DNA from: JAYFNU01 sp964458545
GTDB lineage: Bacteria > Bacillota > Clostridia > Oscillospirales > Ruminococcaceae
DNA: 45,872 bases
NCBI GenBank assembly: GCA_964458545.1
Contig: CAYWJF010000006.1
Location: forward strand, 1 to 45,872
Reading direction: 5' to 3'
The notes under the pieces are model-generated. The model saw only the letters and a program-made list of their open reading frames with translations, did not search any database and had not been told where the DNA came from. The position numbers and the translations under genes are program-made. This document shows, one piece after another, positions 41,142 through 45,872 of this stretch. Within the stretch, counting starts at the first letter, position 1; every line of letters starts with the position of its first letter.

Positions 41142-41501
41142 TCACTCCTCGGAAAGAAAATCGGTATCTATCGGCGTCGCGTCCGCCCAGAGTCTTTCAA
41201 GGGAATAAAATTCCCTTGCCGCAGGCTGAAAAACGTGCACGATAACCGAATTAAAGTCTATTAATATCCAACCGCCCGAATCGTACCCCTCTACGCGAAG
41301 CGGCTTTATACCCGCTTCCTTTTCGAGCAGATACTCCGCTTCACCCGCAAGTGCCTTTACCTGTGTGTTGCTGTTGCCCGTGGCGATAACGAAATAATCG
41401 GCTATTACGGTTAAATCCTCTATTTTTAATATCTTTATATCCGCGCCCTTTTTGTTGTCGAGCGCCTTTGCTACAAGCTTCGCTGTTTCAAGTGAATTCA
41501 A
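41142..41501 (-). CDS. rsfS: Ribosomal silencing factor RsfS
   Basis: A 119-residue protein that binds ribosomal protein uL14 and blocks subunit joining when nutrients run low. DIKILKIEDLTVIADYFVIATGNSNTQVKALA and VEGYDSGGWILIDFNSVIVHVFQPAAREFYSLERLW are the family core. It follows the LCP gene by 11 bases and precedes leuS by five. In Bacillus it lies next to yqeK; here an LCP gene has come between. Confidence 0.96.
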   Translation of the reverse strand: MNSLETAKLVAKALDNKKGADIKILKIEDLTVIADYFVIATGNSNTQVKALAGEAEYLLEKEAGIKPLRVEGYDSGGWILIDFNSVIVHVFQPAAREFYSLERLWADATPIDTDFLSEE

Positions 41502-41512
41502 TAATCTTCCTC

Positions 41513-42619
41513 CTAATAGCTGCCGAGAGTAGCCTCGGCGCCCTCATCGTCGGTCGTGTTCTGAATCTCTATTGTCTCAAGCTCCTCGGCGGGAACCTTA
41601 TCGGTGTACGGGCGCATATTGTCGTTTAGTATTGCCGCAAGCTCCTCGTTATGCACGCCCCACACGCTTAAACCCCATATGCCGTAAGGGAAAACCTCCT
41701 CGCCCGGTACGCGAACGGTGGTGATTGATTCCGAAGTCATACTCGTAGCCGTATCGACAAGTGAGAGCAGCTCGCTTATCGTGAAGTCGGTTTCAAGGTA
41801 GGGGAAGATAGCGTTCGCAAGACTTATGAGCTCGGTCTTAGGCATAGAAAGCGCCTTATTCATAAGCGCGGCGAGGAAGTGGCGCTGAACGTCCATTCTC
41901 GCTATATCTCCGCCCTCGGCGCGGTAGCGCACGAACATATCCGCGTTTACGCCGTCAAGAAGATGGGTGCCCGCTTCAAGGGTGACGGTTTCCTTAATTG
42001 TCTTTCCGTCCTCCTCGAATATCACAAAATCAAGCGGAGCGTCAAGGGTAACCTCAATTCCGCCAAGCATATCCACAGCCTTGCGGAAGCCCTCCATAGT
42101 GATTAACACATAATTATCTATCGGTAACTTCATCTGGCGGTTTATCGTTTCGACAAGGCACGCCATACCCTTATCCTTCACGGTATAGCTTTTCTTGTAT
42201 TCGCTCGACATATTCTCCTGATAGCCACGCCCGTAAAGACCGTTAATTTTGCCGTACTTTACTATCTCCTCGCCCACATAGGTATCGCGCGGTATTTGAA
42301 GTATCGTCGCCTTGTTAGTTTCAAGGTCAATGCTTACTACCATTATTACGTCGGTGTTAAGGGTGGCGTCACTCTCCTGCCCGTCGGGGTTTTCAAGGCG
42401 CCTTTCATCGGTATCCACGCCGCAGACAAGTATGTTAATCTGCTTGTCGCGCAGATACTTCGGTGTCTGCCACTCATCCTCTATCTTATCCCCCGCGCCC
42501 GCAAATCGCAGGTTAAGTATAACGATAACGATAGCCGCAATAAGCAGCACCGCAATTCCCGCGACGGCAAATCTTCCCTTTTTATTCAGCTTCTTTTTAG
42601 GCGTTTTTCCCTTTGCCAT
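41513..42619 (-). CDS. LCP (LytR-CpsA-Psr) family glycopolymer transferase
   Basis: A 368-residue membrane-anchored enzyme expected to attach teichoic acid or capsular glycan from its lipid carrier to peptidoglycan. A Lys-rich start is followed by one helix (about 16-37) and the LCP domain: INILVCGVDTD, NTDVIMVVSID, TILQIPRDTYV, YVLITMEGFRKAVDMLGGIEV and FVRYRAEGGDIARMDVQRHFL with the phosphate-binding Arg residues. It lies in the yqeK-rsfS stretch, three bases after yqeK. A likely partner for the glycan cluster at 18-25 kb, though that is inference. Confidence 0.93.
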   Translation of the reverse strand: MAKGKTPKKKLNKKGRFAVAGIAVLLIAAIVIVILNLRFAGAGDKIEDEWQTPKYLRDKQINILVCGVDTDERRLENPDGQESDATLNTDVIMVVSIDLETNKATILQIPRDTYVGEEIVKYGKINGLYGRGYQENMSSEYKKSYTVKDKGMACLVETINRQMKLPIDNYVLITMEGFRKAVDMLGGIEVTLDAPLDFVIFEEDGKTIKETVTLEAGTHLLDGVNADMFVRYRAEGGDIARMDVQRHFLAALMNKALSMPKTELISLANAIFPYLETDFTISELLSLVDTATSMTSESITTVRVPGEEVFPYGIWGLSVWGVHNEELAAILNDNMRPYTDKVPAEELETIEIQNTTDDEGAEATLGSY

Positions 42620-42621
42620 AC

Positions 42622-43191
42622 CTATTTATCTCCTTTTAGCCCGACAAAATAGTTGTACGCGTCGAGCGAATACCTGTTTACGAATTTATAACCTTTAATT
42701 AGGTGGATTACGAGGTTTCTTGAGGCGCATAAGCACGCCTCGTCAAGCGACGTTTTCGCAATCTCCCTCACCTCAGCCGCCCCGCTGAAATCCCTATCTT
42801 CGGATATGTAGTCAGCCATAAACACTATCTTTTCAAGCAGCGTCATTCCGAAACGCCCCGTGGTGTGAAAGATTATGGCGTTAGAAACGTCCTCGTCAAG
42901 CCCCAGCGTTTCCCTTGCGTAGATTCCTCCCGCGAAGGCGTGGTAAACCTTTGGACAATCCCTAACGGTTTCGGTGTCAATTATAGCAGAGCCCTCTATT
43001 ATTTGCAATAAATCGGCTTTGTCGTGCTCCTTCAAAAGGTCGTGAAGCAACGCCGCAAGCTCCGCTTTTTCCTCGTCGCCGCCGTACCGCCGCGCAAGCT
43101 CCTTTGCCGCGCGCGCAACGCATTCGGTATGGTAAAACCGCTCGTCGCTCTGGTTTTCTCTCGCAAGGCTTCTCGCTTCCTCTGCTGTCAT
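42622..43191 (-). CDS. yqeK: YqeK HD-domain Ap4A hydrolase
   Basis: A 189-residue HD-domain enzyme; YqeK of Bacillus and Staphylococcus splits Ap4A symmetrically into two ADP, removing a stress alarmone. HTECVARAAKELA, LAALLHDLLKEHD (HD pair), HAFAGGIYARE, AIIFHTTGR and KIVFMADYISEDRDF supply the metal and catalytic residues. AAGGAG precedes the ATG. It follows nadD by 10 bases, the usual order in Bacillota. Confidence 0.94.
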   Translation of the reverse strand: MTAEEARSLARENQSDERFYHTECVARAAKELARRYGGDEEKAELAALLHDLLKEHDKADLLQIIEGSAIIDTETVRDCPKVYHAFAGGIYARETLGLDEDVSNAIIFHTTGRFGMTLLEKIVFMADYISEDRDFSGAAEVREIAKTSLDEACLCASRNLVIHLIKGYKFVNRYSLDAYNYFVGLKGDK

Positions 43192-43201
43192 TCAAAACTC
43201 C

Positions 43202-43807
43202 TTATTTCGATAAGTATAGTTTTCTTTTCTTTATATAGTCGCTGACCTCGGTGTGTAGATATTCCTTCGCGCCGCCGCTTTCTATTGCGCCTCGTATCTC
43301 GGTCGAGCTTATCTCAATCGGCTTAAAGCGAAGAACGATAATCCTCGCGCCCTCTTTTTCGAGCCGCGCCTTCGCTTCCCTTACGTCGCGTTCGTCCTCG
43401 TCCTCGCGCGCCGCGGCGACTATTGTAACCTCGCTTAACAGCCTTCGGTATAGATGCCACCCGCTAAAGGTCGTGAGCATATCGCTGCCTATAAGCAAAA
43501 ATATTTCGCAGCCCATATACCTTTTTTTAAGCTTCCTTACCGTTTTGAAGGTGTAGCTCTTGGTGTGCTTTCCGCCGCGCTCAATACCGCTAATCTTTAT
43601 ATTTTTATCTAAATCTTTGAAGGCGAGCGTCGCCATTGCAAGGCGGTCGTGAAAGGAAACCGTGGCGTTATGCTTATGGGGCGACACGCTCGACGGCGTT
43701 ACAAACGTAAGGGTCGGTTTTACCGCTTCTACCGCCTTCTTCAAAAGCAACTCGTGCCCCTTATGCGGCGGGTTAAACGCGCCGCCGTAAAGAAGGATTC
43801 TCTCCAT
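43202..43807 (-). CDS. nadD: Nicotinate-nucleotide adenylyltransferase
   Basis: Adenylates nicotinate mononucleotide in NAD synthesis. YGGAFNPPHKGHELLLKKA is the N-terminal nucleotidyltransferase signature with HKGH, and near the end ISSTEIRGAI stands for the ISSTxIR motif. FVTPSSVSPHK and LLIGSDMLTTF complete the fold. 201 residues is the usual size. It sits two bases after yhbY and ten before yqeK in the conserved cluster. Confidence 0.96.
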   Translation of the reverse strand: MERILLYGGAFNPPHKGHELLLKKAVEAVKPTLTFVTPSSVSPHKHNATVSFHDRLAMATLAFKDLDKNIKISGIERGGKHTKSYTFKTVRKLKKRYMGCEIFLLIGSDMLTTFSGWHLYRRLLSEVTIVAAAREDEDERDVREAKARLEKEGARIIVLRFKPIEISSTEIRGAIESGGAKEYLHTEVSDYIKKRKLYLSK

Positions 43808-43809
43808 CG

Positions 43810-44097
43810 CTAAATACCGTACTTGTCTATCTTCTTGTTGCGCTTATAAATTACGAAGCGTCTGCCTATCGTCTGGACGGGCTCCGCGCCGAGTCTTTCG
43901 CATATCTCGCCGCACGCCTCACGCGCGGTATACATTGAATTTTCCTGCACCTTAATTTTAATAAGCTCGCGCGCCGTCAGTGCGTCCTCTATGCCCTTTA
44001 TAACGGCTTCGTCAATATTGTCCTTGCCGATATAGCAGACCGTTTCGAGGGTGTTCGCGAACGAACGAAGCTCGCTTCTTTCCTTGCTTGTTATCAT
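43810..44097 (-). CDS. yhbY: YhbY/CRS1 RNA-binding protein
   Basis: A 95-residue KH-like CRM-domain protein (YqeI in Bacillus) associated with ribosome assembly. RSELRSFANTLETVCYIGKD, VIKGIEDALTARELIKIKVQEN and IGRRFVIYKRNKK span the domain, including the GxxG-like loop. It lies three bases after rdgB and two before nadD. Confidence 0.95.
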   Translation of the reverse strand: MITSKERSELRSFANTLETVCYIGKDNIDEAVIKGIEDALTARELIKIKVQENSMYTAREACGEICERLGAEPVQTIGRRFVIYKRNKKIDKYGI

Positions 44098-44100
44098 AAT

Positions 44101-44712
44101 TTAACCTCTTATCCTTTTTACGCCGCGAAGAAGGAACGCAAGCTTTCTTATGCTTCTTCCTCTGTGGCTTATTTCGTTCTTTCTTTCTTCCGTCAGCTCC
44201 GCAAGGCTAACGTTATTGTATAACCAGAAAACGGGGTCGTAGCCGAAGCCCGCGTCTCCGCGCCGCTCGGTGCCGATATAGCCGCAAAGCTCGCCCGTGG
44301 CGGTAACGACCTGCCCGTCCTCAAGTATCGCGGTGGCGGTTGAAGCGAAGCGCGCCGAGCGCTTATCGTGCTTTGTAACCGACGAAAGCGCAGCGAGCAG
44401 CTTGTCTACGCCCTTACTATAGTCGTGGTCCTCGCCCGCGTACCGCGCGGTGTGTACGCCCGGTTCGCCGCCGAGAGCGTCCACGAACAGCCCCGTGTCG
44501 TCCGCGATTACGGGCCGCTTACAGATATCGTAGGCAGCCTTCGCTTTTATATAAGAGTTCTCCGCAATCGTCGCGCCGGTCTCCTCAACGTCAATATCTA
44601 TTCCCGCCTCTTTTAGCGAAACGCCGTCACAGCCGACGGTTTTTAGAATATCCTTTATTTCCAAAAGCTTATCCGCGTTATTCGTCGCGACAACGAAGGT
44701 CATCTTCTTCAT
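44101..44712 (-). CDS. rdgB: XTP/dITP diphosphatase (RdgB/HAM1)
   Basis: Removes inosine and xanthosine triphosphates from the nucleotide pool, protecting DNA and RNA. VVATNNADKLLEI near the start, EETGATIAENSYIKAKAAYD, VIADDTGLFVDALGGEPGVHTARYAGE and GDAGFGYDPVFWL, then EKN-like EERKNEISHRGRS, form the whole family pattern in 203 residues. AAAGGAAC precedes the ATG. It begins the run rdgB-yhbY-nadD-yqeK-LCP-rsfS-leuS, 93 bases after ftsY. Confidence 0.96.
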   Translation of the reverse strand: MKKMTFVVATNNADKLLEIKDILKTVGCDGVSLKEAGIDIDVEETGATIAENSYIKAKAAYDICKRPVIADDTGLFVDALGGEPGVHTARYAGEDHDYSKGVDKLLAALSSVTKHDKRSARFASTATAILEDGQVVTATGELCGYIGTERRGDAGFGYDPVFWLYNNVSLAELTEERKNEISHRGRSIRKLAFLLRGVKRIRG

Positions 44713-44805
44713 TTTTCGTTCCTTTCGGGTTGCTTGTTGCGTAAACTCACAATAAAAATAAATTCGTCTTGTGGTTAAGTTTGCTGACGTAGGGCTGTAA
44801 AATGC

Positions 44806-45690
44806 TTAGCCGAACAGCGCCTCGCAAAAATCCTTTTCGTTGAATACGTTTAAATCCTCTATTCCCTCGCCCACGCCGATATACCGAACAGGTATGCCGA
44901 GCTTCTCTTTAATAGCGAGCACCGCGCCGCCCTTAGCCGTACCGTCAAGCTTGGTTAGCACTATACCGCTAACCGTGGCGGAATCGGTAAAGCTGGAGGC
45001 TTGGTTTATGGCGTTCTGCCCCGTTATCGCGTCGAGCACAAGCAGCGTTTCCACCGAAGCCTCGGGCGAGGCTTTCTTAATAATGCGCGACATTTTAGCA
45101 AGCTCCTCCATAAGGTTCTTCTTGGTGTGAAGCCTGCCCGCTGTGTCGGCAATGACGATATCGGTTCCCTTTGACCTCGCTGAAGCTACCGCGTCAAAGA
45201 TAACCGCCGAGGGGTCGTTCGCGCCTGTCTTTATCTCAACGCCGCTGCGCTCTGCCCATACCTCAAGCTGCTCCACAGCCGCCGCGCGGAAGGTATCAGC
45301 CGCCGCGAGCATAACGCTTTTGCCCTCGGCTTTATATAAGCTCGCGAGTTTTCCCGCCGTGGTGGTCTTGCCCGCTCCGTTCACGCCGATAAGCATTACC
45401 ACCGCAGGCTTTCCCGAAAAATCGAGCGGACGCTCCGCCTTAAGTCTTTCAGCGCAGATAGCCTTAAACTCCGCCACCGCCTCGTCCGCTGAAAGTATAT
45501 GCTTCTCCTTCACCGCCGCACGTAGCTCGTCCGTAAGCGCTATAGCCGTATCTGCGCCCGCGTCCGCGAGGATAAGCCTTTCCTCAAGCCCGTCGAAGAA
45601 CTCATCAGTCAGCTTCTCCTGCGAAAATGCGTAGGCGACGTTTTCGCGCGTCTTTTTCAGTCCCTCGGACAGCTTTTCAAAAAATCCCAT
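44806..45690 (-). CDS. ftsY: Signal recognition particle receptor FtsY
   Basis: GTPase that receives SRP-bound ribosomes at the membrane. The protein is short (294 residues): a brief start, the four-helix N domain (about 10-80), then the G domain with GVNGAGKTTTAGKLA (P-loop), AADTFRAAAVEQLEVW, DTAGRLHTKKNLMEEL, LTKLDGTAKGGAVLAI and the closing GVGEGIEDLNVFNEKDF. The acidic A domain of E. coli FtsY is absent, as is usual in Bacillota. In many relatives smc lies immediately upstream, but here the remaining 182 bases to the window end show no recognisable gene. Confidence 0.97.
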   Translation of the reverse strand: MGFFEKLSEGLKKTRENVAYAFSQEKLTDEFFDGLEERLILADAGADTAIALTDELRAAVKEKHILSADEAVAEFKAICAERLKAERPLDFSGKPAVVMLIGVNGAGKTTTAGKLASLYKAEGKSVMLAAADTFRAAAVEQLEVWAERSGVEIKTGANDPSAVIFDAVASARSKGTDIVIADTAGRLHTKKNLMEELAKMSRIIKKASPEASVETLLVLDAITGQNAINQASSFTDSATVSGIVLTKLDGTAKGGAVLAIKEKLGIPVRYIGVGEGIEDLNVFNEKDFCEALFG

Positions 45691-45872
45691 TTTATTCTCC
45701 GTTTAGTTTTTCCAAATTTAACGCTTCTGTACTTGCAATAAACTCTGTCACTCAAAATTTCGAGGCAAACAGCTTATTGTCTGCGTTGTGACCATGCAAA
45801 ATCAAGCAGCTTTGTTGCTGTTTTCGTTTTCCAAATTGAAGTGCTTTAGCTTTTTGACTGTGCAAAAGCAAG
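45691..45872. other. Window-edge stretch, nothing recognised
   Basis: AT-rich sequence upstream of ftsY. Short similar pieces (TTTTCCAAAT... near 45709 and near 45829) suggest weak repetition, but no gene, promoter or RNA can be supported. Confidence 0.4.

Overview
The window is a chromosomal segment of a Gram-positive, anaerobic-type Bacillota bacterium. It is most likely an uncultured gut or rumen Clostridia (Oscillospirales-like). I infer this from the housekeeping families present (IreB, DUF1292, a CD1247-type protein, RsfS, YqeG, YqeK), a Phe T-box leader, an M-box leader, LCP and murein genes without outer-membrane genes, and a secreted GH10 xylanase. The species cannot be named from the sequence. 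Nearly all genes look intact; the clear exception is a lipoteichoic-acid-synthase-like pseudogene.

Layout. 0-5.8 kb: xylanase lipoprotein, M-box-controlled mgtE, a split TSUP transporter pair, tcdA with a 6S-like structured RNA just upstream, a DUF1292 gene and a cyclophilin lipoprotein read from back-to-back promoters. 5.8-6.0 kb: an array of three perfect hairpins. 6.0-13.3 kb (minus strand): DUF4830 protein, rlmH, walJ (whose only well-placed start is a non-canonical ACG), murA, a LysM-G5-M23 murein hydrolase, an RluA-type pseudouridine synthase and ilvE. 13.4-16 kb (plus): murC overlapping a NahK-like sugar-1-kinase. 16-18.3 kb (minus): acpS-nnrD-lipoprotein-mazF, which resembles the Bacillus acpS-ydcC-alr-ndoAI-ndoA block but lacks alr and the antitoxin. 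18.3-25.6 kb: a more AT-rich surface-glycan cluster (three GT2 enzymes, a polytopic GT-C-like protein, a UDP-GlcNAc 2-epimerase-like protein, a Wzx-like flippase). 25.6-30.1 kb: T-box, pheS, pheT, ireB and a small protein of unknown function. 30.3-34.8 kb: CPBP protease, the decayed LTA-synthase-like gene and a large membrane-anchored SGNH hydrolase with Cys-rich repeats. 34.8-45.7 kb (minus): CD1247-type protein, efp, pepP-like, endonuclease-IV-like, yqeG, rpsU, leuS, rsfS, an LCP protein, yqeK, nadD, yhbY, rdgB and ftsY.

How the genes work together. Cell-envelope building is the recurring theme: murA, murC, M23 hydrolase, LCP ligase, glycan cluster, SGNH hydrolase, and walJ and ireB as cell-wall-linked regulators. 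Translation and ribosome maintenance is the second: pheST, leuS, efp, rpsU, rlmH, rsfS, yhbY, the pseudouridine synthase and tcdA. No tRNA, rRNA, CRISPR array, transposase or prophage gene was seen. I found no wholly new multi-gene system. The best leads are the ACG start of walJ, the murC-NahK coupling, the antitoxin-less mazF, the 6S-like RNA, the hairpin array and the unknown 94-residue protein behind ireB.
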